Origin: Malaya genurostris
Lineage: Eukaryota; Arthropoda; Insecta; Diptera; Culicidae
Assembly: GCF_030247185.1 (NCBI RefSeq)
Contig: NC_080571.1
Span: 235,568,666 to 235,632,665 of the forward strand
Length of the DNA: 64,000 bases
Direction: 5' to 3'
Made by a program: the position numbers and the translations under genes. The notes under the pieces are model-generated. The model searched no databases. It was not told where the DNA came from and saw only the letters and a list, made by a program, of their open reading frames with translations. Below are positions 1-11,682 of the stretch, one piece after another. Each line of letters opens with the position of its first letter. Position 1 is the stretch's first letter.

Positions 1-640
1 AGAGTAACGAACATGATAAAAGCAAATAAATCTTCTGGGTTATCCACTGGAGTTGCTCTTCCAGACAAAGAAAAAGCATTCGACAGTGTTTGGCACAAAG
101 GATTAATAGCAAAAATGTCTGATTTCCAGTTTCCTATTTATTTGATCAAAACGATTCAAAATTATTTAACTGATCGTACTCTTCTGGTTAGCTATTAGAA
201 TTGTAAATCTAAATTGCTACCCGTACGAGCCGGTGTTCCGCAGGGTTCGAGCGTAGCTCCAATCTTGTATAATATTTTCACTTCTGATCTTCCAAATCTA
301 CCCGTTGGTTGTCAGAAATCGCTATTCTGTGACGACACAAGTCTGTTAGCCACAGGTAGAAATCTAAGAGTGATCTGCAGTCGTCTACAAAGAAGTTTAA
401 ATATTTTCAGTGATTATCTGTCAAAATGGAAAATTAAACCAAATGCAGCAAAAACGCAATTAATTATTTTTCCTCATAAGCCAAGAGCTTCTTTTCTTAA
501 ACCAAACAATAATCACATTCTCAAATTGAATGGCTTGGAATTGACATGGTCTGATCAAGCTAAATACTTAGGTTTAACGTATGACAAAAAACTCACTTTC
601 AAGGATCACATTGAGCGAATCCAGACAAAGTGTAATAAAT
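1..640 (+). pseudogene. Jockey-clade LINE ORF2, middle RT part (copy 1, 5' piece)
   Basis: Reverse-transcriptase fragment of a Jockey/Juan-like non-LTR retrotransposon, entering from the left window edge. In one frame it shows RT motif A (EKAFDSVWH, preceded by the LPD aspartate), motif B (GVPQGSSVAPILYN), motif C as FCDD followed by TSLLATG, and the thumb region ending KCNK. One in-frame TAG at 196-198 lies between motifs A and B. The reading frame is cut at 640 by the I-clade element and resumes at 6818. A second copy (25748-29754) differs at about 8 of 290 compared bases and also has FCDD, so the cysteine is probably ancestral to both. The element is inactive here. Confidence 0.85.
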
Positions 641-1112
641 CATTCATTGCCGTTTCAACCTTCCGAGCGAACGGACGTGATTTGGATTTACTGCGAAAGC
701 ATTGAAAACCAGTTGTGTGTGTGATAAAGTGGTCGGACGATCGAAACGATATTGTGTGATAGACAATAGTGCTTTTTCCTCTGAGAGGTTTTTTTCGCAT
801 TATATAATAGAACAGTGCCTTATTGTGAGCGGTGGATCGAAACGGTACCGTTAGCCGGTTATTGTTCCGGCGATCAAGGCCAAGTGTGCGGATTATAAAC
901 AAGCGGCCATTGTGTGAGGATTATAAATAAGTGTGCTTTTTCCTCTCGGAGGTTTTTTGCACATCATCAAAGCGGCGATACGCCGACCGACGAAGACCAG
1001 CTTGGTGTCCCCCGTTGGATCTTAAGTTAAGTACCGTTACTTCGATTATTCGTTTTTGACCATTATATTTCCCCCCGAATTACTTGTTTCTGCGCGGAAG
1101 TAGTTCCGCGAC
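641..1112 (+). other. 5' UTR of the I-clade LINE
   Basis: Untranslated leader and presumed internal promoter, since LINEs of this type carry their promoter downstream of the start. It begins CATTCATTGCC right after the duplication. It contains two near copies of a motif of the form GCTTTTTCCTCT followed by GAGG and a T-run (about 770-796 and 934-959). No ORF of note is seen. Confidence 0.6.
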
Positions 1113-2459
1113 ATGTCTAATTTAAGTCCTGGCCCCCCCGCTCCCGATGTTCAAATGGAGACTTCCCTTGTCTGTAAAATGTCCCGCATAAAGAGCTATC
1201 CTGATGGGCTCGCACTACCGGCCGGGCCTTACGCGGTCTATTTCCGGACCAAATCAAGAGAAAAAAATTTAAATATTTTAAAAATATCGCGAGACCTGTT
1301 TTCGCGATATAATACTATAAAAAGTATTGATAGAATACGGCCAGACAAGCTCAGGGTCCTGTTTATCAGCTCTAAACAGGCTAATGAGCTTGTTCAAAAG
1401 GATCCCTTTACGCAGGAGTACCGCGTCTACGTGCCCGCTCGCGAAGTAGAAATCGACGGTGTGGTCACCGATGCGAGTTTGACTTGCGAGGATATTCTTA
1501 AGTACGGGGCGGGTTGTTTTAAAGACCCCTCACTTAAGAATGTCAAGATACTGGATTGCAAGCGATTGCATTCAGTATCGATCGCAGGGGATGGAACAAA
1601 GTCTTATCCCCAATCAGACTCTTATCGTGTGACCTTCGCCGGCACTGCTTTGCCCAACTACATCCTCTTGGACCGGGTTCGTTTGCCTGTTCGTTTATTT
1701 GTACCCCGGATAATGAATTGTACCAATTGCAAACAACTGGGGCATACAGCTACCCATTGCAGCAATAAGCCACGTTGTGCTAACTGTGGGGAAGCTCATG
1801 CGGACGGCTCTTGCGGTAAGGATGCTGAAAAGTGTCTCTACTGTAAGGAGGGTCCACATGACCTCTCTGATTGTCCCGCTTACAAACTGCGAGGTGATCG
1901 AATGAAGCGTTCCCTAAAGGAGCACTCCAAGCGTTCCTTCGCAGAGATGCTTAAAAGTGCCACCCCTCCTAAACAGACAACGAATCCATATGCCTGCTTG
2001 TCGACTGACGAGAGCGATTCTGACGACCTTTTGGAAGGTCCATCTTCAGCGGTCCCTCATAGCTGTAGGAAAAGAATGAATAAATCTTCTCATAAGCTAC
2101 CTAGTAAGGGTTCGAAGGTGTCTTCCGAAGGGCTTCGAAAAGTTACAGCTAACGGGAATCGGGAAAAATCACCGAAGCAAAAAGCTCCTGGTCTCGGAAA
2201 ACTCAATTCCGAGATGGAATTCCCACCACTTCCAGGGACTACAAAATCCCCAAGCGTCGCTAAAAATCCACCAGAGAACCAACTAGGTGCTGGACTTATC
2301 AAGTTTTCTGATGTTGTGGACTGGATTTTTACAACTTTCAATATTTCAGACCCTCTTAGAAGCATTTTAATTGCTTTCATGCCTACAGTAAAAACATATT
2401 TGAAGCAGTTGACTGCAAATTGGCCCCTTCTTTCAGCGATTGTATCTTTCGATGGCTAA
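1113..2459 (+). CDS. I-clade LINE ORF1, gag-like nucleic-acid-binding protein
   Basis: Uninterrupted 448-residue ORF. ORF1 proteins of this class bind element RNA and form the ribonucleoprotein. Three consecutive zinc knuckles run from about residue 203: CTNCKQLGHTATHC, then CANCGEAHADGSC, then CLYCKEGPHDLSDC. A Ser/Lys/Pro-rich C-terminal part contains the short motif EFPPLPG, common in LINE gag proteins. The N-terminal half (about residues 25-195) is the conserved LINE gag region. The stop codon overlaps the ORF2 start (ATGGCTAA at 2452-2459), so the two ORFs may be coupled by termination-reinitiation. No frameshift or stop, in keeping with a young copy. Confidence 0.9.
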   Translation: MSNLSPGPPAPDVQMETSLVCKMSRIKSYPDGLALPAGPYAVYFRTKSREKNLNILKISRDLFSRYNTIKSIDRIRPDKLRVLFISSKQANELVQKDPFTQEYRVYVPAREVEIDGVVTDASLTCEDILKYGAGCFKDPSLKNVKILDCKRLHSVSIAGDGTKSYPQSDSYRVTFAGTALPNYILLDRVRLPVRLFVPRIMNCTNCKQLGHTATHCSNKPRCANCGEAHADGSCGKDAEKCLYCKEGPHDLSDCPAYKLRGDRMKRSLKEHSKRSFAEMLKSATPPKQTTNPYACLSTDESDSDDLLEGPSSAVPHSCRKRMNKSSHKLPSKGSKVSSEGLRKVTANGNREKSPKQKAPGLGKLNSEMEFPPLPGTTKSPSVAKNPPENQLGAGLIKFSDVVDWIFTTFNISDPLRSILIAFMPTVKTYLKQLTANWPLLSAIVSFDG

Positions 2460-5400
2460 ATCATCCACCGAGGTCACGGATCTAATCACTGTTTTACAGT
2501 GGAATTGTAGAAGTATTATCCCAAAAATAGATTAATTTAAATTTCTAGTAAATAATCTGAAATGTGACGCATTTGCATTGTGCGAAACTTGGTTAACTTC
2601 TGAAATACCCTTAAATTCCCACGATTTTAACATTATTCGCCTGGATCGAGATGATCCCTACGGAGGAATACTTTTAGGGATCAAAAAGTGCTATTCTTTT
2701 TATCGAATTAACCTCCCCTCGATACCAGGTATTGAAGTTGTCGCATGTCATGTTACAATCAAAGGTAAGGACCTTTGTATTGCTTCCATCTACATTCCCT
2801 CAAGAGCCTCGGTTGGGCATCGGCGACTCAGTGATATCATTGAGCTCCTTCCCGCACCGACGTTGGTTTTGGGAGACTTTAACTCACACGGTACGGGATG
2901 GGGCTGTCTTCACGATGATAACAGATCAGCTATGATCCATGATATCTGCGATAACTTCAATATGACAATATTGAATACGGGAGAAATGACACGGATTCCT
3001 GCACCACCAGCAAGACCAAGTGCGCTGGATTTATCCCTTTGCTCGACATCGCTACGGTTGGATTGCACGTGGGAGGTAATTCCTGATCCCCACGGTAGCG
3101 ATCACCTACCGATCGTAATATCAATCACCAGCGGCTCAAAACCATCGAAGACAATCAATGTTTCGTACGACCTCACACGAAATATTGATTGGAATAGCTA
3201 TGCGACCTCGATATCTGAGAAACTTGAAAGAACTCAACAACTTCCTCCGGAGGAAGAGTACACGTTTTTGGCTGGCTTGATTCTCGACACCGCGACTCAA
3301 GCTCAGACGAAACGTGTACCCGGCGCGAAAACTAACATCCGTCCTCCCAACCCGTGGTGGGACAAAGAGTGCACAAATTTAAACGCGGAGAGAGCCTCCG
3401 CGTATAAAAAATTCAGAAAAAATGGAACACCTGATAATTACCGGAATTACGCGGCGTTAGACGTTAAAACTAAGAACTTGATTAGAGCCAAGAAACGCGG
3501 TTACTGGCGTCGGTTTATAGACGGCTTAACGAAAGAAACATCTATGAGCACTCTTTGGAACACAGCCCGACGAATGCGCAATCATAACACCACGAATGAA
3601 AGCGAGGAATATTCCAACCGCTGGATATTCGATTTCGCTAAAAAAGTATGCCCAGACTCTGTACCGGAACAGAAGATCACCCGCGCCGCGACACCAAACA
3701 CAAACGAAACACCGTTTTCGATGGTAGAGCTCTCACTTGCACTCTTGTCATGTAACAATAAAGCCCCAGGATTAGACAGAATAAAATTCAACTTGTTGAA
3801 AAATCTGCCTGACCCCGCCAAAAGGCGCTTGTTGAGTTTATTCAATAAGTTCCTTGAGGGCAACATTGTTCCACATGACTGGAGACAAGTGAAAGTGATC
3901 GCCATTCAAAAACCAGGAAAATCAGCCACCGATCACAATTCGTATCGGCCGATTGCTATGCTTTCCTGTATCCGGAAATTGTTCGAAAAAATGATTCTCT
4001 TCCGTCTAGACAATTGGGTCGAAACTAATGGCTTACTTTCAGATACACAATTTGGTTTCCGCAGAGGCAAAGGAACGAACGATTGTTTGGCGTTGCTCTC
4101 AACCGAAATTCAAATGGCATTTGCTCGTAAGGAACAAATGGCGTCAGTTTTCCTAGACATCAAGGGGGCTTTTGACTCAGTTTCCATAAACATCCTATCT
4201 GAGAAGCTGCATCAGCATGGTCTTTCGCCAGTTTTGAACAACTTTTTACATAATCTATTGTCTGAGAAACATATGTATTTCGCGCATGGTGATTTGTCGA
4301 CAATACGATTCAGTTACATGGGTCTTCCTCAGGGCTCATGCTTAAGCCCACTTTTATACAATTTTTACGTAAACGACATCGATAAATGTATCAACACATC
4401 TTGCACGCTAAGACAACTTGCCGATGACAGCGTTGTGTCTATTATAGGACCCAAAGCTGGCGATCTGCAAGGGCCGTTACAAGATACTCTTGCCAACTTA
4501 TCCACATGGGCTCTTCAAATGGGTATCGAGTTCTCTACGGAGAAAACTGAGCTGGTTGTATTTTCAAGGAAGCGAGAACCAGCACAACTACAGCTTCAAC
4601 TAGGGGGTGAAAACATAGCTCAGGTCTTCACATTTAAATATCTCGGGGTCTGGTTCGACTCCAAAGGCACATGGGGATGTCACATTAGGTATATGAAACA
4701 AAAATGCCAACAAAGAATCAACTTTCTTCGTACAATAACCGGGTCGTGGTGGGGTGCCCATCCAGGAGACCTGATCAGGCTGTACCAAACAACGATATTG
4801 TCCGTGATGGAATACGGATGCTTTTGCTTCCGATCCGCGGCGAACACTCATTTCATCAAGCTGGAAAGAATTCAGTATCGTTGTTTGCGTATTGCCTTGG
4901 GTTGCATGCAATCGACTCATACGATGAGCCTCGAAGTGCTGGCGGGCGTTCTTCCACTGAAAAACCGGTTCTGGGATCTCTCATATCGTTTACTCATTCG
5001 ATGCGACATTTTGAATCCTCTGGTGATTGAAAATTTCGAAAGGTTAGTTAAGCTCAATTCTCAAACCCGTTTTATGTCCTTGTATTTTGATTACATGGCT
5101 CAGAATATTAATCCTTCTTCGTTTGTTTCCAACCGTGCTCATTTCTTGGATACTTCTGATTCTACTGTGTTTTTCGATACTTCCATGAGAGAAGAGATTC
5201 GTGGAATTCCGGATCACGTGCGCTCTCAAGTGGCCCCAAATATTTTTTATAATAAATTTAGAACAGTCAACTGTGAAAAGGTGTTTTACACTGACGGATC
5301 AAACATCAACGAGTCCACAGGCTTCGGTATCTTCAATCAAAACATCACCGCTTCGTACAAACTCAGTGATCCGGCTTCAGTTTACGTCGCAGAATTAGCT

Positions 5401-6132
5401 GCTATTCAGTACACCCTCGAGATCATTGAAACCTCGCCCAAAGACCATTACTTCATTGTCACGGACAGTCTAAGCTCAATAGAAGCTCTCCGGGCAATGA
5501 AGCCAGGAAAGTACCCCCCTTATTTTCTGGGGAAAATACGGGAACACTTGAGAACTTTATCTGAACGGTCTTATTCAATATCGTTAGTCTGGGTCCCTTC
5601 GCATTGTTCCATTCCGGGAAATGAAAAGGCAGACTCATTGGCTAAGGTGGGCGCATTAGAAGGTGATATTTATGAAAGACCAATCTGCTTCAATGAATTT
5701 TTCAGTATTTCTCGTCAGAAAACTCTCGAAAGTTGGCAAACTTCATGGACGAATGACGAACTGGGACGATGGCTACACTCCATTATTCCTAAGGTATCAA
5801 CGAAACCGTGGTTCAAGGGGATGAACGTGAGTCGTGATTTCATTCGCGTTATGTCACGGCTCATGTCAAATCACTATACATTCAACGCACATCTCCGGCG
5901 TATCGGGATCGTGGAGAACGGGCTCTGCACCTGTGGCGACGGTTATCAGGACATCGAGCATGTCGTGTGGTCGTGCGTAGAGTATCGCGACGCCAGGTCG
6001 AAGCTACTGGAATCCCTCAGGGCCCGAGGTAGACCGCCTGAAGTTCCGGTTCGGGATGTGTTGGCGAGGCGGGATAGCTCATATATGCTTCTGATATACG
6101 AGTTTCTCAAACACATTAATATACAAGTGTAA
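2452..6132 (+). pseudogene. I-clade LINE ORF2: endonuclease, reverse transcriptase, RNase H (one nonsense codon)
   Basis: Polyprotein of about 1,226 codons, interrupted only by TAA at 2533-2535 (codon 28). Domains in order: AP-like endonuclease (QWNCRS, CETWL, GDFNSHGTGWG, SDHLPI); RT with LDIKGAFDSV (motif A, near codon 570), GLPQGSCLSPLLYN (motif B) and LADD (motif C, near codon 658, leucine in place of the usual aromatic); RNase H with YTDGSN (near codon 946), AELAAIQYT, TDSLSS and a final HCSIPGNEKAD; and a C-terminal Cys/His cluster (CTCGDGYQDIEHVVWSC). Initiation downstream of the stop would remove the catalytic asparagine region of the endonuclease, so this copy is probably not autonomous. 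Confidence 0.9.
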
Positions 6133-6808
6133 TCTGTTACATCTGGCTTAGAAAGTTCCTCCTATTTATCGACGTTGTTTCAACTGTGGCTAAGAATAAT
6201 CTTCACCTGCAGGTTCGACACTAACTTCCGCCGATTATCCCGATTCCTCATCTGTCCACCATCTTCATCGGAACTAACAAGATCTTTGTGCTGTCACTAA
6301 CCTTTTCGCTTCCCCCCTCCCCGTCTCTTCACCATCTCGATGTCAACTAATTAGATCTCTGTCGTTTTAGTCAATTCATTCCCATATCCCCTTTTTACTC
6401 CGTTTTCCGCAATATTTACTTCGCTATTTTTTTTTTCTCATTTTCTTCTGTAACAACACCATCATCGCCCACGGAAACTTACCAACAGCATGCGGGCCAC
6501 CCGCCGGGTATTCGTAACCTGGGGGTGTTTCCCGCGGACCCACACGGACCGAAGAATGCGGCCAACATGAACATTCACCAACGCCATATGGAAGACTCTC
6601 ATGAAATATTCAATTCACCGGCCACTGCCGATCACCAGCTGAAGGCTGGATCTGCCAAAGTCAACCATTGCGACCCAAATATGACATTACTCAATGATAC
6701 AACCCTAGTTTTAAGTTAGTCGTAAATTAAAATTAGTAAAAGCCCTTGGCATCTTAGAGCTTAAGCAGTGTGCCTTAAACATTATATTCTTGAATAAAAA
6801 AAAAAAGG
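6133..6808 (+). other. 3' UTR of the I-clade LINE
   Basis: Non-coding tail of the element. It has a pyrimidine-rich stretch at about 6290-6460, a GC-rich patch near 6490-6550, and ends TTGAATAAAAAAAAAAAGG immediately before the right target-site duplication. A short ORF at 6525-6719 has no recognisable homology. Confidence 0.6.
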
Positions 6809-6817
6809 GTAATAAAT

Positions 6818-7522
<705 letters not shown>

Positions 7523-7875
7523 GAACTTTCGTAACAAATTAGATGCCAATAAACGATGTTTGAGCTCATTGTGGTATAGTGTTTCGAAGGAATACCAAGT
7601 TCAAGGAATACGGTAATTACTTTCAAGGAATATCAATAAACCGGAAGCCGCCATCTTGCATTTTACATTTTCATTACATAAAACTTTTTTTACGAAGTAA
7701 ATTCCAAATGACTTTATTTACAGACCATTCCCCAAATAACGTAAACTTTTTTTACAAACAGCCTCTATTTACGAACCTCCGTTTAATTCGCAAATTGAGG
7801 TTTTGGTGTATTATATATGAGAATATGATTGAAATGTCATGAGAAAGGCATCAATACATCACTAGGTGTATTAAG
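7523..7875. other. Non-coding; end of a family F repeat in reverse
   Basis: No gene is seen. About 7825-7875 matches, in reverse complement, the terminal sequence of family F (TTAATCCACCTAGTGG then GATGCCTTTCTCAT) found at 27531. The rest is A+T-rich and unassigned. Confidence 0.5.
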
Positions 7876-8057
7876 CAGTTTCTGCAATGACTGAGTGGTA
7901 ACATATATTGGAGAAGCCAAATGAATGAAAAACTTAATGTATTTCGCCTCCCTGGACCTTGTAATAGACACAACTCTAAAACACGGTTAGGTATGACAAT
8001 TTTTCATTCATTTGGCTTCTCCAATATATGTTTCCACTCAGTCATTGTAAAAAACTG
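7876..8057. mobile_element. Hairpin MITE with about 60-bp inverted ends
   Basis: Left arm from CAGTTTCTGCAATGACTGAG to about 7932; the right arm at about 7995-8057 is its near-perfect reverse complement (an AATGAATGAAAAA block, then GCTTCTCC, ending AAAAACTG). The loop is about 60 bp and there is no coding capacity. Target duplication is not clear, so the superfamily is left open. Confidence 0.65.
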
Positions 8058-8581
8058 AACTTAGTTATGGCAACTTTCGTCAAACCAACTAAAATTAATA
8101 AATAGTATTAAAACAGTTTTTTTTTTTCCTAATTTTACTTTTCCGGTTGGTATTATAATTCTTGAAGAAGTATTCAACAATCTGAGACCCCGATCGATAT
8201 TCTGCAACTTCTTCTTGAACGATTTGAAGGAAGTGCATGCAAAAATACCTACGCCCTTTTCAACCATCAGTCTTGAGTCGAATTGGTCTCTTCATCCGTG
8301 CAAAATAAATGTTTTGTCAAATGAAAAACGTGTGCAAAATTCCATCCGAATCGGAGGATGTGAGTTGTGATGACTGCCTATTAATTTCTGGAATTGCTCA
8401 AAACCTTATATTTAGAAGCCTATACACAATGCAACATTTGTTTTCAACTCGAATGTATCACAAAACCTAAGAACAACCATATCAATAGTAAATGTGAACA
8501 TTGCTTCTACAGATTTTACCGAATTTGAAACATAACACAATCCAAACCCTAACCCAACGATCAACCGATTTCTGGTTTTAC
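8058..8581. other. Intron-like A+T-rich sequence
   Basis: Lies on the 3' side (minus strand) of the splice donor of the ATG exon. No independent feature is recognised. Confidence 0.4.
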
Positions 8582-8816
8582 CTTTAATCTTCTTCGGTAT
8601 ATTCAACGAGCTCCAAAGCGTCGGCTTCTTGATACCGAACTCGCTCTTCTTGCAGATGTCAAAATCACTGCCGTACAGGGGCTGGGTGCCGGCGGATTTC
8701 AGCACGTTGAATTGATTCCGCTGATCCAGGAAAGTATGTCCCTCGCCCCGGAGATTACCGTCGGTTGCGGCCAGCATGTCCGATTTCGATATCGAGATCA
8801 ACTTGTTCAGTCCCAT
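8582..8816 (-). CDS. First coding exon of an unidentified host gene (78 codons plus 1 nt)
   Basis: Starts at an ATG (8814-8816) preceded in frame, two codons upstream, by TGA, so it is a genuine start exon or alternative first exon. The peptide begins MGLNKLISISKSDML and ends LWSSLNIPKKIK. The exon ends AAAG before GTAAAACC, a good donor, in phase 1. Codon use is GC-richer than the surroundings, as expected for real coding DNA. I do not recognise the protein; there is no signal peptide or membrane segment. Exons at 54754-54897 and 43162-43347 on the same strand have the same phase, so it may be an alternative first exon of that gene. That link is inference. Confidence 0.65.
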
Positions 8817-9480
8817 GTTTCAACGGAACAAGATTCGAATCGACCGCACGTCACAGCACAGAACCTACATAACATAACTGCACTCGACGATGCACCGCCA
8901 CAGACGATCGCGAGTGGTCACTGCAGTTTGTTGTTTCACCATATCTCACACACTCCTCAATTGATGTGCAAACGACCTCAATGGACCTCGTTTGATCCCA
9001 CTCGTTATGTACAAGATCACCGATAGAAGGAACACTCGTTTTTTTTTTCTTCTCTGCTCTCACTCTGTGCCAACGGTGACGACGTCTGCGTCGGCGTCGG
9101 TACGCACCTAATTGCACAAAAAAACTCAACAACACCCACAACGATCTACGCGTCTAGCACAGTCCGTACGATTCGGCGTCGTGAAAGAAACTGAACCTAA
9201 TCGCCTTGCTGTCTGGCTTGCCTGCTCGCTTACGGTTTATTTTTTTTTTTTTTAAACGTGGAACGGTACTGCCAAGAGTGGCGCGCAAAAGCTGAAGCAA
9301 ACACAAGCCACCAGAGGCACTTGTCTTGAGCATCAGCGGCGCGGCACGCCACCTTCAACACCACCTCGGATGGCGACGCGTACTCACGCGATTCGAAAAT
9401 TCGAGGTTCAGCACGTTTGAACTTCTTGCCTGAAGAAGTTTCTGTGCTTAACACTGTTTTCTAGGGTAAGCTCACTGATC
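8817..9480 (-). promoter_or_regulatory. Putative 5' UTR and promoter for the ATG exon
   Basis: GC-richer stretch upstream of the ATG on the minus strand. TCAGT initiator-like motifs occur at 9190-9194 (TCAGTTTC) and near 9474-9478. The second could start a non-coding exon ending at a GTGAGTAC donor (9380-9387), with a possible acceptor after a T-run near 9108. No TATA box was noticed. All of this rests on short motifs only. Confidence 0.35.
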
Positions 9481-10768
9481 GACTGACGGATTGCTTTTTC
9501 GAGGTGAGCGCTTAGGAGTGCAGTGCACTTGTTGTTGATGGCGCCCGCCCGAGCCGGGCTCGAGATGCGTAGCCCCCCAATGGTTCAATGGGGGCGTTTG
9601 AGAGTGGGGCCTGTGGGCGATAACGCGTTCAAGAGGTTTTCCAGTCGAGTCTGATGTTGGACGGGCAATTAATTTCTTCGGATGAATCGTCCGGTTGGTA
9701 ATGTTTTTTTTTATTTGGACTGCGGAATTATTCATACAGATTAGCGATACGAATAATAATGCAACTCACCAGAAATCACTGTTTCAAGTAGTATCAGGCG
9801 AAAAAAAAACAGTGCTTCGTGTACTTATTAAACCATTAACAAACATGAACCATAATTAAAATATATTAGAAATTTGAGCAGATAATTTAATCTAAGCCTT
9901 GGAATAACGAGTTTGCTTAATATAACGTTTCTACGAAAAATTCTCCATTAAGTAGGACCATTAGCTAGTTGTCTATATTTTTCAAGCTGGAGTACTTAAC
10001 TGTGCAAATTTCAAAGCGATGAAAGGAAAATACGATTACAATTGTCCTGTACACGTGTTATTCGAATTTCAACATATATTTTGATATCATGAAACCACTC
10101 TGCTTCATTCGCATATTATTTTATTTTTAATTGACGATTCAGTGCCACAAGTTTATAATTTTTTACTGATATTCGTTTCGTAATTTGAGTTACTCCTTTT
10201 AGGTAGGCATGATGATGCCGTTGAGATGCTATGCACATTGCACAGTGGTCCCAATCATGTCAAAATACGCGTTTCTTTATTTGTGCTTCAGGGTTTAATT
10301 TTGAAGCTTTCATGTCTTCAGACGAATTTCTTTTTGAAATAGTCCGCTTCTTTTAATCCACCTACAAGTGAGTTAAAAACATTATTTTGCGAGATAGAGC
10401 ATTTATGTATCTAGGAAAAATTGTAGATCATGTTCAAACAAGAAAACATGCCGAAGACATAAACACTTCAAAATTCATTGGTGTCGAGATATAATGCATT
10501 ATTTATTAGAGACTTTTTTCAATGAATTTTCAGAATTTTCGGATGTTCCACGATTATATTTCAATTAAAAAAACGTGCTTAATCCACCTAGCAGTGAGAT
10601 GATACCGTTTTTTATCATCCGCTTATGTTTTTTGCATGAATATTCTTCGGTGTTTTAGTTCGCATGACATTATTTTAATGATTTTCAAGCTGCGACTTAA
10701 AGTTCTGTTCACTCATTACCCTGTAATGTGAAACTGCAAATCGGATCGAATTTTAATCTAAACTTGCA
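9481..10768. other. Non-coding; two family F termini
   Basis: 9481-9700 is GC-rich flank of the putative promoter. The rest is A+T-rich. Family F-like ends (TTAATCCACCTA) occur at about 10362-10390 and 10573-10605. Degenerate family F body (CCCTGTAAT...CGGATCGAATTT) runs up to the mariner at 10769. No gene is seen. Confidence 0.5.
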
Positions 10769-11682
10769 TCAGGTGTACAACTTTGCTTCCGCCGTTTTGC
10801 GATAGGTGGCTGTCCCGACTGAGGCTGGTTAAAATACATACATGATAATGCCTTTAAAGTGAGTGTGTACAGTGCCTAACGAATTGTCATCGCCGTTTCA
10901 GTGACAGTTGTTCTTGTTTTCGTATTATTCACGCTCGAAAATGTCTGTTTATGTGCCCAATTCTCGCAATTTGCGGAAAGTTTTACTTTTCTGTTACAAT
11001 TCGAAAAAAAAATGCAACTGAAGCGCATCGAATGCTTTCAGAAACCTACGGTGATGCTGCTCTGAGTAAAAGAACGTGTCGTGAGTAGTTCCAACGTTTT
11101 AAAAATGGTGATTTCGATGTCGAAGACAAACATGATGGTGGAAGAGAAAAAACCTTCAAAGATGAATAACAATTTACTACAAGCTCTTAAAACCGGGTGA
11201 AACCATCACAGGAGATCGCTACCGAACGCAAATGATGCGCCTTAGTCGCGCGTTAAAAGAAAAACGACCACAGTATCAAGAGCGACATGGCAAAGTCATC
11301 CTCCAACACGACAATGCTCGGCCTCACGTCGCAAAAGTGGTCAAAAAGTACCTGGAAACGCTGAAATGGAAAGTCTTGCCCCACCCGCCGTATTCCCCAG
11401 ATGTCGCCCCTTCTGACTTCCACCTATTCCGTTCGATGGCACACGGCCTGGCAGATCAACATTTTCAATCCTTCGAAGAGTTGAAAAAATGGGTTGCTTC
11501 ATGGATAGCGTCAAAAGAGGACTTCTTTTTTCGAACCGAGATCCGAAAATTGCCAGAGAGTTGGGAGAAAGTTGTCGCTAGCGACGGACAATACTTTGAA
11601 TAATACATCTGTAAGCACTTTTTCGCAATAAAGCTTTAAATTTTGGAAAAAAAAAACGGCGGAAACAAAGTTGTACACCTAA
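10769..11682 (+). mobile_element. Internally deleted mariner, copy 1 (914 bp)
   Basis: Terminal inverted repeats TCAGGTGTACAACTTTGC at the left and the reverse complement of TTAGGTGTACAACTTTG at the right. The right flank is TA; the left flank is CA, probably a mutated TA. A full mariner is about 1.3 kb; here the centre of the transposase gene is missing. The same deletion junction is present in the copy at 20603-21505. Inserted in family F sequence. Confidence 0.88.
10941..11603 (+). pseudogene. Mariner transposase, N- and C-terminal parts joined (copy 1)
   Basis: N-terminal helix-turn-helix part (MSVYVPNSRNLRKVLLFC, then frameshifted at an A-run near 11007) runs to about 11168. After the deletion the C-terminal part reads RLSRALKEKRPQY, HDNARPHVAK and YSPDVAPSDFHLF, the second and third aspartates of the D,D34D triad, and ends SDGQYFE at 11603. 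The first catalytic aspartate and its surroundings are deleted. It cannot make active transposase but its ends could be mobilised in trans. Confidence 0.85.

Larger units (their letters stand above)
641..6808 (+). mobile_element. I-clade LINE, essentially full length (about 6.2 kb)
   Basis: Non-LTR retrotransposon with a 5' UTR, ORF1 (gag-like) at 1113-2459, ORF2 (endonuclease, RT, RNase H) at 2452-6132, a 3' UTR and a short A-rich tail. It sits inside Jockey copy 1. The 9-bp target-site duplication GTAATAAAT is seen at 632-640 and 6809-6817, and joining the flanks recreates the uninterrupted sequence present in Jockey copy 2 near 29200. The three-knuckle ORF1, the RNase H domain and the length fit the I clade (I factor or MosquI-like). 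The exact subfamily is not settled. One nonsense codon in ORF2 is the only clear lesion. Confidence 0.9.
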
